A stretch of 64,000 nt of DNA, from assembly GCF_003944715.1 (NCBI RefSeq), contig NZ_RWIT01000008.1:1-64000 (forward strand), read 5' to 3'. Positions 50,348 to 59,274 of the stretch are shown here, in pieces. The position numbers and the translations under genes were made by a program. The notes below the pieces were generated by a model that ran no database searches, had not been told where the DNA came from, and saw only the letters and a list, made by a program, of their open reading frames with translations. Origin of the DNA: Hymenobacter rigui. GTDB lineage: Bacteria > Bacteroidota > Bacteroidia > Cytophagales > Hymenobacteraceae. Each line of letters opens with the position of its first letter. The first letter of the stretch is position 1.

Positions 50348-51577
50348 CTAGCCCGGGTTTTTGACCAGCCACTGGCCCTGCCCGGCATCCTCTACCAACT
50401 TGAAGCCCTGGCTGAGGTACACCTGCTGCAAGTGCGCGTCGAAGGAGCAGCCCTTGTGCAGGTTTTTAGCCACCAGGGTCCGGTACATGGATTCTACTTC
50501 CTCCAGCCGGAACCGCACTGCCTCCTGCGCGGCGTTTTTGGCTTTGGCAGCCGGCGGCCGGGCTGGGGTAGCCCGGCGGGTAAACTCCTCAAACTCTCCC
50601 AGCAGATGTCCCTTCGTAACGGCCGAGAAGATGGATCCGGCCAGGCTCTTGACCTTGCCCAGACGGTGCTTGTCGCGCTGGGTGCGTACCACAAACCGGA
50701 CGTACTCCGGCATCACCTGCCCCGCCGCTACCAGCTCGGCAATGGCCGTGCGGCTGCTGGCCGCCAGCCCTGCCTGGTGCAATGCGGCCTCCCAGTCGGC
50801 CGCCTCGGCAGAAGCTTCCAGCAGCATCGTATCGGGCTGGCCGGCCACGGGCGGAAAGTTAAACCGGATAACGGACACCGACTTGCCTTCCCGCACCAGC
50901 TCGTAGGTGAACGGCAGGTCCGTTTCGCCCAGCTCCTGCCGGGCCCGGTCCAGCACGCGCAGCCGGAACAGCGGAAACTGCTTGTACTGCCCCTCCAGGC
51001 TGAGCAGGCGCTTGAGCTCCTCCACTTCCACTGCACGGCTGCCAAAGGCGGCGTACTCCTTCAGCAGCCAGTAAATCCGGTACGAATGCGGACTTTTCAG
51101 CTTGAGCAGCTGCACTACCTGGGCTTTGGTGAAGTTCCGCTGCAGCTGCAGCAGATAGGGCATCACCTCATCGTTGAAGCGCACGTACAGTGCCCCTTCC
51201 TCTCCCCGGTACTTGGCGTAGGCCATCAGGGGTATTTTGTCGAAGTCCGGGGAGTTGGTGCGCCGGGTGGTTTTGCGGGCCGTATCGGGCCGCTCAATGT
51301 GCAGAATCCGGCTCACCAGCTGGTCGCACATGCCGGCCACCTGCTGGTAGTCCTTGCCGCTGGGCCGGCGCCCGGACAAGGCCACAATCTCCGTGAGCGG
51401 AATGCGCATCTCCCGGAACTCGCTGTCATTGCGCCCGATGCGGGAAAGCATAGCCATGAATAGGCGCATCTCCACCGTCGATAAATCAAACCGCGCATTT
51501 ACCAGCGCGTTGTGCTGCACAACAATCTTGCTAATCGGCTCTTCCGGCCGGGGCGGGTCAAATAGTGTGGCTTGCAT
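50348..51577 (-). CDS. Rep_3 superfamily replication initiator (Rep1)
   Basis: 409 residues from ATG 51577 (MQATLFDPPRPEEPISKIVV). The upstream in-frame extension is only the iteron DNA read as protein, so this start is preferred. The Rep_3 pattern is clear: VVQHNALVNARFDLSTVEMR, then FMAMLSRIGRND, KAQVVQLLKLKSPHSYRIYW (the winged helix recognition region) and LVREGKSVSVIRFNF. A C-terminal extension of about 130 residues has low complexity plus helices. It binds iterons in front of the gene and starts replication. The gene points away from its origin at 51580-52415. Confidence 0.9.
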   Translation of the reverse strand: MQATLFDPPRPEEPISKIVVQHNALVNARFDLSTVEMRLFMAMLSRIGRNDSEFREMRIPLTEIVALSGRRPSGKDYQQVAGMCDQLVSRILHIERPDTARKTTRRTNSPDFDKIPLMAYAKYRGEEGALYVRFNDEVMPYLLQLQRNFTKAQVVQLLKLKSPHSYRIYWLLKEYAAFGSRAVEVEELKRLLSLEGQYKQFPLFRLRVLDRARQELGETDLPFTYELVREGKSVSVIRFNFPPVAGQPDTMLLEASAEAADWEAALHQAGLAASSRTAIAELVAAGQVMPEYVRFVVRTQRDKHRLGKVKSLAGSIFSAVTKGHLLGEFEEFTRRATPARPPAAKAKNAAQEAVRFRLEEVESMYRTLVAKNLHKGCSFDAHLQQVYLSQGFKLVEDAGQGQWLVKNPG

Positions 51578-51698
51578 AGTGAATAGCGGCGGTGGGGAAA
51601 GTAAAGATGGGGCTTCCCCGGTTCTATTACAAGCCTGAGGAGTTGTAATAGATGCGCGGGCTCCCGCCGACCCGCTACTGCGGACACTTTGCCCCCCG

Positions 51699-51859
51699 CG
51701 TGGTTTTTGTAATAGGTCGTCGTGCTTTTGTAATAGGCTTGCGTGGTTTTTGTAATAGATGCCGGCCGTTTCTGCGTGGTTTTTGTAATAGATCCTTCGT
51801 GCTTTTGTAATAGGTCCACGTGGTTTTTGTAATAGATGTTCGTGGTTTTTGTAATAGAT
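51699..51859. repeat. Iteron array of Rep1 (seven direct repeats)
   Basis: Seven direct copies of CGTGGTTTTTGTAATAGAT and variants (CGTGCTTTTGTAATAGG) start at 51699, 51721, 51742, 51775, 51798, 51819 and 51841. Starts are 21-23 bp apart with one 33-bp step, so nearly all lie on one helix face. A degenerate copy is at 51641. They lie just before rep1 and are its probable binding sites. The flanking AT-rich stretch at 51880-52000 is a likely opening region. Confidence 0.9.
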
Positions 51860-52051
51860 AACCCTCCGCATAACCTCACTATCAGTTAGTTACACTACCT
51901 ATAAACCTATAAACCTTATAAACAGAGGAAACAACCAGGTTTAAACAGGTCGTTTTTTTGAAAAAGGCTTTTAAAGGGATAATGAAAAACCTCCGGAACC
52001 GGCCCCCACGTGGGATAAGGTGGTAGGCACCGGGGGGCGGGCCGCGGCCGT

Positions 52052-52412
52052 CGTGGTTTTTGTAATAGATGCCGACCCACACCCGCTCCCCACATACTTA
52101 CTTTTCAGCTGTAATCAACTATTCGTAAATATTTGATTACAATATATTTATAAGCATTGCACAAGTGCGCTACCGACCGGATATTCTGGCAGCGGGCTTC
52201 CTGTTTTACGCCCGCTATCTATTACCAAAACCACGCAGCCACTACTACCTCACCGGCCCGCAGCCGGTGGGCACCTATTACCAAAACCACGACAACTCCG
52301 CTGCGTGCTTTCGGTTACCACCTAGCCGGAGCAACAGACGTCTCGCAGCGTGCAGCCCCGGCTGAAGTAAAGCAAACCGGCGGCAGAGGTTGTCGTGGTT
52401 TTTGTAATAGAT
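52052..52412. repeat. Outlying iterons of Rep1, both orientations
   Basis: Four more copies: direct at 52052-52070 and 52394-52412, inverted at 52217-52235 and 52273-52291. The inverted ones carry TTTTGG in place of TTTTTG. They flank AT-rich sequence at 52100-52160. Opposed copies at a distance from the main array are typical of copy-number control sites in iteron plasmids. Confidence 0.75.
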
Positions 52413-52585
52413 AGCGCTGCTCCACTCAGGCCAGGGTAGCATCACTATCGGCACGGATACAAGCGGCTGGACCTTTTCGAGCGCAGCTCCACCAATGACC
52501 ACAGCGTGTGCTGCCCGGCGGCACTGGTGCGGGCTGCCCAAACTGGGTAGCTTTGCCGTATCCACTACATCCGCTCTCGGCCCGG

Positions 52586-52634
52586 TACCCTACCCTACCC
52601 TACCCTACCCTACCCTACCCTACCCTACCCTACC
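52586..52634. repeat. Pentanucleotide tandem repeat (TACCC)9
   Basis: Nine TACCC units plus a partial tenth end 11 bp before the AraC ATG. The frame upstream is open through the repeat from an ATG at 52508. Unit length is not a multiple of three, so gain or loss of units would shift that frame or alter leader spacing. Confidence 0.85.
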
Positions 52635-52645
52635 TGTTATCGTCC

Positions 52646-53659
52646 ATGAAAACGCCCTCAGGTAAACGCCCTGCCGTTCCGGTGCTGTCCGGCCGAGCCT
52701 ACCATCAGCTGTTCTTCCAGGGCGAGGGCCGCTCCCTGGCCCCCGTGCCCAGCGGCAGCACCACCATTGAGCACTTCGAGATTCACCGGCGCGACGATTT
52801 TCGCTACAAGTGCAAGGATACCATTGAAGCCAACCGCCTGGACTTCTACCTGATCTTCATCGTGACGGGTGGAGAGGGCGTGCACACCTTCGGGGCCGAA
52901 ACCCACTACGTGCGCGAAAACATGCTCTGCTTCATCGGGCCCCACACCATCACCAGCTGGCAGACCACCGTACCCGACCACCAGGGCTATTTCTGCGCTT
53001 TTTCGGAAGACTTCTTCAACGTGGACCGCGCCGATAAGGGCCTGCTGCGCAGCCTGCCATTTTTCCGCGTGGGCGGCGGCGCCAGTACCCTACCGCTCAC
53101 GTCCGAGCAGACCCGTTATTTTCTGGATCTGCTGCAGCACATGGAAGCCGATTACCTGGCCGGGCCCGCCGCGCACGCCGCCCTGCTGCGGGCCCAGCTG
53201 CAGCTGCTGCTCCAGCGTGCCTATGCCCTGTATCAGCAAGTCAGCCCCCAGGCGGAGCAGCGCCACTCAGCCGGCGTGGCGCTCACCAACGCGTTTCTGG
53301 CGTTGCTTGACGAGGACCTGGCCCGGCTGCCGGTGCGCCAGACCTCCGTGGCTCACTTCGCCGACCGCCTGCACGTAAGTCCTAACCACCTCAACGACAT
53401 GGTGCGCGCCCACACGGGCCGCTCGGCCGGAGCCGTGGTGCAGGGGCTGCTGCTGCGTACGGCCACCGCCTATCTGGTCGGAACGGCCCTGCCGGTAGCC
53501 GAGGTGGCCCGGCTGCTGGGCTTCGCCAGCGCGGCCTACTTCGCCCGCTTTTTTCGCCGCCACACCGGCCAGAGTCCCTCAGCCGTGCGCGCCAGCGGGC
53601 CGATTGTGGGCGAGCTGCCCTCAAAATCCGTGAAAAGTGCTGGTAGTTCCGTAAAGTAA
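52646..53659 (+). CDS. AraC-family transcriptional regulator
   Basis: About 337 residues from ATG 52646 ([20 protein letters not shown]). The N-terminal cupin-like half has [20 protein letters not shown] and a short [15 protein letters not shown], the usual effector-binding part. The C-terminal HTH_18 domain is clear: [20 protein letters not shown], then the second helix pair [20 protein letters not shown] and [13 protein letters not shown]. It lies about 90 bp before an SDR gene on the same strand and probably regulates it. The TACCC repeat directly in front may alter its expression. Start may be further upstream if the long frame is used. Confidence 0.87.
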   Translation: MKTPSGKRPAVPVLSGRAYHQLFFQGEGRSLAPVPSGSTTIEHFEIHRRDDFRYKCKDTIEANRLDFYLIFIVTGGEGVHTFGAETHYVRENMLCFIGPHTITSWQTTVPDHQGYFCAFSEDFFNVDRADKGLLRSLPFFRVGGGASTLPLTSEQTRYFLDLLQHMEADYLAGPAAHAALLRAQLQLLLQRAYALYQQVSPQAEQRHSAGVALTNAFLALLDEDLARLPVRQTSVAHFADRLHVSPNHLNDMVRAHTGRSAGAVVQGLLLRTATAYLVGTALPVAEVARLLGFASAAYFARFFRRHTGQSPSAVRASGPIVGELPSKSVKSAGSSVK

Positions 53660-53750
53660 GCTCAACCGCCAGGCACTCGTTCCGTGTTGTAAAGCCGTTC
53701 AACCATTCCTGCTCCGGCGGGCCGGTCTCACCTCTTTTACCGCTTTACCC

Positions 53751-54542
53751 ATGGACTTGCAGCTCAGCACCCACACAGTTCTCATTACCGCCTCTACCGG
53801 CGGCATCGGCCTGGAAATGGCCCGCACCTTCGCCCGCGAAGGCGCCCGCGTTATTGTGAACGGCCGCACGGCAGCCAGCGTAGAGCAGGCCATCGGGCAG
53901 CTGCAGCAGGAGTTTCCGGCGGCCCGGCTGCTGCCCCTGGTGGCCGACAACGGCACGCTGGAAGGCACCGCGCATACCCGGGCCCAGTACCCCGAGGTAG
54001 ACGTGCTCATCAACAATCTGGGCATCTATGAAGCCACCGACTTCTTCGATACCACCGACGAGGCCTGGCAGCGGCTGTTCGAAGTAAACATCCTGAGCGG
54101 AGTGCGCCTGAGCCGCCACTACCTGCGCGGCATGCTCGGGCGCGGTACCGGCCGGATCCTGTTCATCAGCAGCGAATCGGCTCTGAATCCGGCCCCGGAA
54201 ATGGCGCACTACAGTGCCACTAAGATGATGCAGCTCTCCATTGCCCGCAGCCTGGCCGAGCTGACGAAATGCACAGACGTGACGGTGAATGCGCTGCTGC
54301 CCGGCTCCACCCACACCCCGGGCGTGGCGGAGTTTATCCGCCAGGTGTTCCCGGATGAAGCGGACTACCCGACTGCCGAGCGGCGCTTCATGGCCGAGAA
54401 CCGGCCTACTTCCCTTATCGGCCGCCTTATTCAGCCCCAGGAAATTGCCGATTTCGCCTCCTTCCTGGCCAGTCCGCTGGCGGCGGCCATCAACGGGGCC
54501 AGTCTGCGCGTAGATGGCGGCCTGGTCCGCAGCGCAGTCTGA
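53751..54542 (+). CDS. Short-chain dehydrogenase/reductase (SDR)
   Basis: 263 residues. TASTGGIG at 13-20 binds the cofactor, the NNAG-type motif appears as INNLG at 87-91, S140/S141 in LFISSES and Y154-x-x-x-K158 in [10 protein letters not shown] complete the active site. The C-terminal [20 protein letters not shown] is typical of classical SDRs of 250-260 residues. Substrate unknown. The AraC gene upstream is a likely regulator. It ends 115 bp before a strong hairpin that may terminate it. Confidence 0.88.
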   Translation: MDLQLSTHTVLITASTGGIGLEMARTFAREGARVIVNGRTAASVEQAIGQLQQEFPAARLLPLVADNGTLEGTAHTRAQYPEVDVLINNLGIYEATDFFDTTDEAWQRLFEVNILSGVRLSRHYLRGMLGRGTGRILFISSESALNPAPEMAHYSATKMMQLSIARSLAELTKCTDVTVNALLPGSTHTPGVAEFIRQVFPDEADYPTAERRFMAENRPTSLIGRLIQPQEIADFASFLASPLAAAINGASLRVDGGLVRSAV

Positions 54543-54656
54543 TACATCTTCCTGCTACTCCCCTATTCTCTCAAGTGCACGCGACCATGATTCCGCCATA
54601 AATCCGGCTGGCTAACCCGGAATGTTTTCACGTTCAGCGACCCGGTATTGCTCACC

Positions 54657-54712
54657 TAAAAGAGAGTGCAGAAACACGTGTATTTTCACACCTGTTTCTG
54701 CACTCTCTTTTA
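54657..54712. terminator. Perfect 20-bp stem-loop after the SDR gene
   Basis: TAAAAGAGAGTGCAGAAACA (54657-54676) pairs perfectly with 54693-54712 across a 16-nt loop that contains CACACC. A short T-run ends the right arm. It can end SDR transcription and also bounds the centromere-like region, whose CACCT word it carries in the loop. Confidence 0.6.
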
Positions 54713-54779
54713 CATTATGAAAAGGGTGCGTATTTACGTGTGTTTACCTACTGCCTTACTGCCGACTTCAGATGAATAA

Positions 54780-55145
54780 AATAGCACAATATGCACCTAA
54801 AATAACACCTTAAAGCACACCTGTTATTTAACCATAATTTGTACCTTGTAAAACACCTATAACAACACCTTTTATTTAATATAATTCGAGGTGTATAACA
54901 GAACCTATAAAACAACCTTTATCTTAACCTTAATTTGCACCTTAAAAGGCACCTTAAAAGGCACCCAAAAATACAAGTTGTTACACACCTTAATAATAAT
55001 ATATTTTGCACTCGGATAAAGGTTCAGGATGACACCTATATTTGCACTTCGAAGCAGGTACGAATACAGGTTGGTTTTTGCACCTGTAAATAGGTGTATT
55101 TCTCTTTGATTTATACACCTGATAACTCACCTTTTTCAACACCTA
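54780..55145. repeat. Centromere-like CACCT repeat region (candidate parS)
   Basis: In about 365 bp just before parA, the word CACCT (or AGGTG) occurs about 15 times, mostly within A/T-rich text such as AACACCTTA and ACACCTATA. Two copies are in the opposite direction. There are no ORFs. A short direct-repeat cluster upstream of a ParA/RHH operon is the usual centromere and operator of type Ib partition systems. Function is inferred. Confidence 0.6.
55037..55044 (+). promoter_or_regulatory. Candidate -7 element of parA
   Basis: TATATTTG is an exact TAnnTTTG match, overlapping a CACCT repeat 120 bp before parA. Repression by the RHH protein bound to CACCT would be expected. No clear -33 box at the right distance. 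Confidence 0.35.
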
Positions 55146-55163
55146 AATTAAGTTTGTAACTCT

Positions 55164-55805
55164 ATGGTAATCACAGTAGGCGGAATAAAAGGAGGAACCG
55201 GCAAGTCCACCATTTCTACCAATTTAGCAGTATGGCTTTCACGCCAGGGTCATGATGTCTTGTTGGTAGATGCGGATGAGCAGGAGAGCTCTTCGGATTT
55301 TACGGCATGGCGGGGTGAGACGCGTAACGGTGAGCTGGGCTATACTCTGGTACAGTTGACCGGGGCCTTGGTACGCCGGCAGGTGGAACTACTCAAGCCC
55401 AAATACAGCCACATCATCATCGATACAGGCGGACGGGATACTTCCAGCCAACGGGCAGCCTTGTTTGTCTCCGACCGGTATCTGCTACCCTTCGCACCTC
55501 GCTCGTATGAAATCTGGACGCTCTCCAAAGTGCTGTCGCTGCTGGCCGAGGTGCAGGATGTGCGCACCAGCCCGCTGCAGACATTCTCCTTTCTTAACAA
55601 GGCCGATACCCGGGGAGTAGATAACGCTGAAGCAATGGAAGTGCTGCGGGAAAACGAAGAGCTAAACTTCGTGGACTTTCCCATCGTCAGCCGCAAAGCC
55701 TTTGCGACGGCCGCCAGTAAAGGCTTGTCCGTTTTCGAGCACACGCCGGTGGACGAGAAAGCCGTTGCCGAGCTCAATGTTTTATTCAGCCACGTTACCA
55801 AGTAG
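55164..55805 (+). CDS. parA: ParA-family partition ATPase
   Basis: 213 residues. Deviant Walker A KGGTGKST at 9-16 (with K9 and K14), Walker A' VDADEQ at 35-40, and Walker B region IIIDTGGRD at about 91-99. It has no N-terminal HTH, so it is a small type Ib ParA, a nucleoid-bound ATPase. It moves the plasmid along with its partner protein bound at the centromere. The partner gene starts 1 bp after this stop. The CACCT region upstream is the likely centromere. It is located between the two rep genes. Confidence 0.92.
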   Translation: MVITVGGIKGGTGKSTISTNLAVWLSRQGHDVLLVDADEQESSSDFTAWRGETRNGELGYTLVQLTGALVRRQVELLKPKYSHIIIDTGGRDTSSQRAALFVSDRYLLPFAPRSYEIWTLSKVLSLLAEVQDVRTSPLQTFSFLNKADTRGVDNAEAMEVLRENEELNFVDFPIVSRKAFATAASKGLSVFEHTPVDEKAVAELNVLFSHVTK

Positions 55806-55806
55806 T

Positions 55807-56157
55807 ATGGCCATCTCCAAACCCCCCGTTCGTAAAGCTCCCCCGGTAGCACTACCCACACCCGACCTCGACGAGAAGAAGGTAGAGGAGGTTATCAATC
55901 GGGGTAGCTCTTCGCTCACGGCTGCGCCAATTGCCGAAGCCGCCGCGCTACCCATAGCCGCCGTGCCGGCCGCCGCTGACGTCAGGCTCAAAAACTTCAA
56001 CATCAAGCTGCCGGCCGCAACACTGGCAGTCATTGATGAGCTGCGGGCAAAGCGCCCGCGCAAGCCTACCAGCCCTAAATTGGGTATCTCCACCCAGGAC
56101 TGGCTGCTGGAAGCCATTGAAGAGAAAATTCAGCGGGAGCAGAAGAAATACAGATAA
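55807..56157 (+). CDS. Small partition partner, ribbon-helix-helix-like
   Basis: 116 residues from ATG 55807, 1 bp after the parA stop; longer readings lie inside parA. The N-terminal half is P/A/K-rich and disordered (PVRKAPPVALPTPD, then AAALPIAAVPAAADV). The C-terminal half, FNIKLPAATLAVIDELRAKR followed by TSPKLGISTQDWLLEAIEEK, has the strand-helix-helix layout of RHH DNA-binding proteins (ParG/ParR-like). It should bind the CACCT repeats and stimulate ParA through its flexible tail. A strong terminator follows. Confidence 0.75.
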   Translation: MAISKPPVRKAPPVALPTPDLDEKKVEEVINRGSSSLTAAPIAEAAALPIAAVPAAADVRLKNFNIKLPAATLAVIDELRAKRPRKPTSPKLGISTQDWLLEAIEEKIQREQKKYR

Positions 56158-56175
56158 ATTGCTTGCCAGTCACAG

Positions 56176-56229
56176 AAAAAAAGGTGTGGATTTACACTCT
56201 TTAACGAGTGTAAATCCACACCTTTTTTT
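56176..56229 (+). terminator. Perfect 24-bp stem terminator after the par operon
   Basis: Arms 56176-56199 and 56206-56229 pair perfectly across a 6-nt loop (TTTAAC). The stem holds GGTGTGGATTTACACTC and ends in seven T, a strong bidirectional terminator. The GGTGT word in it matches the centromere repeats. Confidence 0.85.
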
Positions 56230-56544
56230 ACACCTTTTTATAGCTTTTAAAACAAGTCTAACTGGTCTGGTTAATCACTCGCAGTAAGTCAGGCTTAACG
56301 TATCTGGGAAGCTGTTCATGGTGAATACTGCGGTGTTGGAAAAACAGGAGGCAACTGCCGTGGTGCCCGCACTGCCTGAACCAGCGTTCCGGAACGAGGA
56401 TACGGAACTTCCATTGCGGGGACCGGAACCGTAGGACCTTGCCAGCCGGGTAAACCTCCGGGTCTATGCCTGTGTACTCAACCGCCGGCCACACCAACGC
56501 AGGAGGGAAAATACGCTGGCTAAGCAGATGGCAACAGCTTCCGG

Positions 56545-56634
56545 GTGCCATTTTTCACGTAGATGGCAAGTCGCTGATTCCAAAGCAATGCCGTGCGAAG
56601 GCCGGGTAGGAGAGGGGTGCCATTTTTCACGCAG
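56545..56634. repeat. Two inverted iterons of Rep2
   Basis: GTGCCATTTTTCACGTAG at 56545-56562 and GTGCCATTTTTCACGCAG at 56617-56634 are reverse complements of the direct iterons at 56854-57056. They lie about 220-300 bp from the main array, as seen in control iterons. Confidence 0.75.
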
Positions 56635-56726
56635 GTGCCCGGAGAGATTTTACTCCCGTGGAATAGGCACATGGTTTGCATTTTCGCCCAAAAACTAGCT
56701 TGGTTGCCTTGAAACAGGCTTTTTTT

Positions 56727-56764
56727 GCTTTTTTTTGGTTTTAGAAAAACAACCAAAAAAAAGC
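56727..56764. repeat. AT-rich inverted repeat in origin 2
   Basis: GCTTTTTTTTGGTT pairs perfectly with its complement at 56751-56764 across a 10-nt loop. It lies in the AT-rich part between inverted and direct iterons, a likely DNA-opening region or a terminator for the region to the left. The rest of 56230-56853 contains no gene. Confidence 0.5.
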
Positions 56765-56853
56765 AGAGCCTCTTCTGTATTCTTAAGCTATTCTTTCTAT
56801 TCTATATTCAGGGTGCTGTAACTGATTGAAATATAATATTTTAAGTCGAATAT

Positions 56854-57056
56854 CTGCGTGAAAAATGGCACTCTGCTGCGTGAAAAACGGCACCCATCTA
56901 CGTGAAAAATGGCACCATCTGCGTGAAAAACGGCACTCTGCTGCGTGAGAAATGGCACCACTACGTGAAAAACGGCACTCCCGGGCAGCACCGAAAGTAT
57001 CTGCGTGAAAAATGGCACCAGCCGGCCGGCGGCGGCAACTGCGTGAAAAACGGCAC
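56854..57056. repeat. Iteron array of Rep2 (eight direct repeats)
   Basis: Eight direct copies of CTGCGTGAAAAATGGCAC or CTACGTGAAAAACGGCAC start at 56854, 56876, 56898, 56919, 56941, 56961, 57001 and 57039. The first six are 20-22 bp apart, the last two about 40 bp. A partial copy is at 57067. It lies directly before rep2. It shares only the GCGTG/CGTG word with the Rep1 iterons and is otherwise unrelated. Confidence 0.9.
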
Positions 57057-57140
57057 CCTGTAGCTGTTGCGTGAACAGCTGTAGGATTTCACGCTGATTA
57101 ATTTAACTTCGTGGGTTAGCCCGCCGTATCCGCTTAGCCT

Positions 57141-58175
57141 ATGCATGCTGTCACCCTTCCCGTGCTTTACCCCCGGGCCTACCAGGCCAACGCGCTGGTG
57201 CGGGCCCCGCTAAAGCTTACGCACGTGGAAGCGCGGATTTTTGCGCTGGCGCTGGGCTGCATTCATCAGGACCAGACGGAACTGCCCGGTATTTCGATTC
57301 CCATCAACCGGGTAATGACCCAGAAGAAGGGCGGCAGCGTGTACGAAACCATTCGGGATGCGTGTAAAAGCCTCATGTCCAAAGTAGTCAGCATTGAGTC
57401 GCAGACGGGCAACAAGAAGCGTTTTACGGCTTATTCAATCATCAGCTACCTGGATTTGAACGAGGGTACGGGGTTGCTGACGGGCAATTTCGCCCCGGAA
57501 ATCAAGCCGTTTCTGCTCCAGCTCGCCGAGCAGTACACGCACGTGGAACTGGAGTCGCTACTCACGCTCAAATCCGCCCACGCCCACCGGCTGTACTGGC
57601 TGCTTAAATCGTGGGACGATGTGGGCCTGTGGGAGGTGGAGTTTGAAGCGCTGCGCAAGCAGGTGCTCGGGGATGATAACGACGTGACCTACACGCTGTT
57701 TTATGACTTCAAGCGCTACGTGCTGGAGCCGGCCATGCGCGAATTGCACTCCCTGGGCTGGGTGGTGAACTACGAACCCATCAAGGACGGCAAAAAGGTT
57801 AAATCGGTACGCTTTCTGATTCCCAAGCCGCAGGTGCAGCTGGCAGATCCGGCGCAGGACGATGGTGCGCCCAAACCGGCTGGTTCGGGCCGGCCGCTGG
57901 AAAAGCAGATGACGCTGGCCCTGCAGGCGGAGCTGCCGACCCTACAGCAGCGCATCATCACCCGTCTGCAAAAGCTGAAGATGACCCCGACCCAGATCCA
58001 GCACGTGCTGAATTTCATGGGGGACGATGAGGTCCGGATTGCCCGGCTGATGAAAGTATCGCACCCGCTGCTGCGCGACTTTGAGGCGGGGAATAAGGTA
58101 TTTGACAATCTGGGCGGTACCACCATAAACCTGCTGAAAACGGAGTTTCCGGGGCTGTATGCCAGTCTGAAGTAA
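57141..58175 (+). CDS. Rep_3 superfamily replication initiator (Rep2)
   Basis: 344 residues. Rep_3 pattern: LVRAPLKLTHVEARIFALAL, then SIPINRVMTQKKGGSVYETI, HVELESLLTLKSAHAHRLYW (winged helix recognition), and YVLEPAMRELHSLGWVVNYE with a second winged helix. It is the same family as Rep1 but low in similarity and shorter, with its own iterons immediately upstream. The C-terminal 80 residues are helical (LQAELPTLQQRIITRLQKLK). It is placed after the par operon, pointing away from Rep1. The presence of two initiators suggests a fused plasmid. Confidence 0.9.
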   Translation: MHAVTLPVLYPRAYQANALVRAPLKLTHVEARIFALALGCIHQDQTELPGISIPINRVMTQKKGGSVYETIRDACKSLMSKVVSIESQTGNKKRFTAYSIISYLDLNEGTGLLTGNFAPEIKPFLLQLAEQYTHVELESLLTLKSAHAHRLYWLLKSWDDVGLWEVEFEALRKQVLGDDNDVTYTLFYDFKRYVLEPAMRELHSLGWVVNYEPIKDGKKVKSVRFLIPKPQVQLADPAQDDGAPKPAGSGRPLEKQMTLALQAELPTLQQRIITRLQKLKMTPTQIQHVLNFMGDDEVRIARLMKVSHPLLRDFEAGNKVFDNLGGTTINLLKTEFPGLYASLK

Positions 58176-59274
58176 ATCAAGCCCGCCGCCACCTGTTACC
58201 TGCCGCCGTGGGGCGGCAACACTGCGCCTTGGTGGGCAATGAAGAAGCCAGATGGTAGTCTTGGATTAGTGGCTGTTCCGTACCGGACGCAAGTGATGGG
58301 GGAGGGGGGCGACGCAAGCGGAAGGCTTCTCGCTGGGTTCATGGTACGCGTACGAAGTGACTGCGTTACTCCGGGAAACTACTCTTCGTCATGGCCGCCT
58401 TTCTGCCCGCCGTTCAGCTCGCGGGGCACCGGGGACGCTAAAAAAAAAGAAGGGAGGCAGAACGTTGCGCAGTCTCGTGGATCTGTAAACCGGCCGGCAA
58501 CGGCTTGCGCTGGCAGGGCGAACCTGCCGGGCAAAGTATCCGGCTCGTCCACGCTATGCCCGGACCATCAGCCCGCAGGAAGGCGGGCACAGCTGACTGG
58601 CGAAACACGAAGAAAGTGCCGGAAACGGCCGCGCTTAGGCGCGGGTGGATGATCGGGGCCGGTGCCAGTGGTAGCTGCCAATTTGGAGGGCGACGGAGCG
58701 CGGCGTGGCCGGGCGGTGGCCGGGCGGCACCACCCCCAGGGCCGCGAAGGGCGTGCAGAACAGGATAATTTCCTGGAATGCCTGCCGATTATCGGACTGC
58801 TGCCTACGCTCCGTCCGTGCAACGATTTTAAGCTCTTTGGCCAGGTGGCACCTGCCGTTGCACTTGAGCTGGGGCGTTGACTTAAGTTGGGACCGGCTAC
58901 GGTTTACGCACAGCTCCCGGGCAATGTAGTCGCGCGGCAGCCGGGCAACTGGCCCCAATGCCCAGCTGCCCGGCGCAATGCCCGAGAGTGAGCAAAGAAG
59001 CCAGAATGGCCACGGCCTGACGCGTGCATCTACCCAGCCGCGGGGTAGGGGTGCGACAATCCGGCCGCAAACGAAAGGTCAGCTGCGCCGGTAACCAAAC
59101 CTGTACGCCGGCTTCGGAGCAACAGGCTGGATTTCGACGGCCTGCGGCAGTACTGGTTTTTCCCGGTTTGTACCTGCCTGGTGCGGCTTTCGGTGTACTA
59201 CTCCATCAAACAGTGCGGCTCCGTATCTTGATGAGCAGTCCGGCGGTGAATACCTGGGCTGAGCTGCTGATGCT
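58176..59274. other. 1.1-kb GC-rich region without a supported gene
   Basis: Several short open frames exist on both strands but none has a recognisable motif, signal or long enough length. Minus-strand text near 58760-58880 (KELKIVARTERRQQSDNRQA) may be a decayed transposase or other fragment, but I cannot place it. It divides the plasmid backbone from the last cargo block. Confidence 0.4.

Noticed and set aside
51699-51859. Iterons resembling a CRISPR array
   Set aside because: Repeats are 17-19 bp with only 2-4 bp (once about 14 bp) between them, so there are no spacers, and a replication initiator follows directly. No cas genes.
58239-58958. Overlapping short open frames after rep2
   Set aside because: No motif, signal peptide or consistent frame on either strand; reported only as a region without a supported gene.
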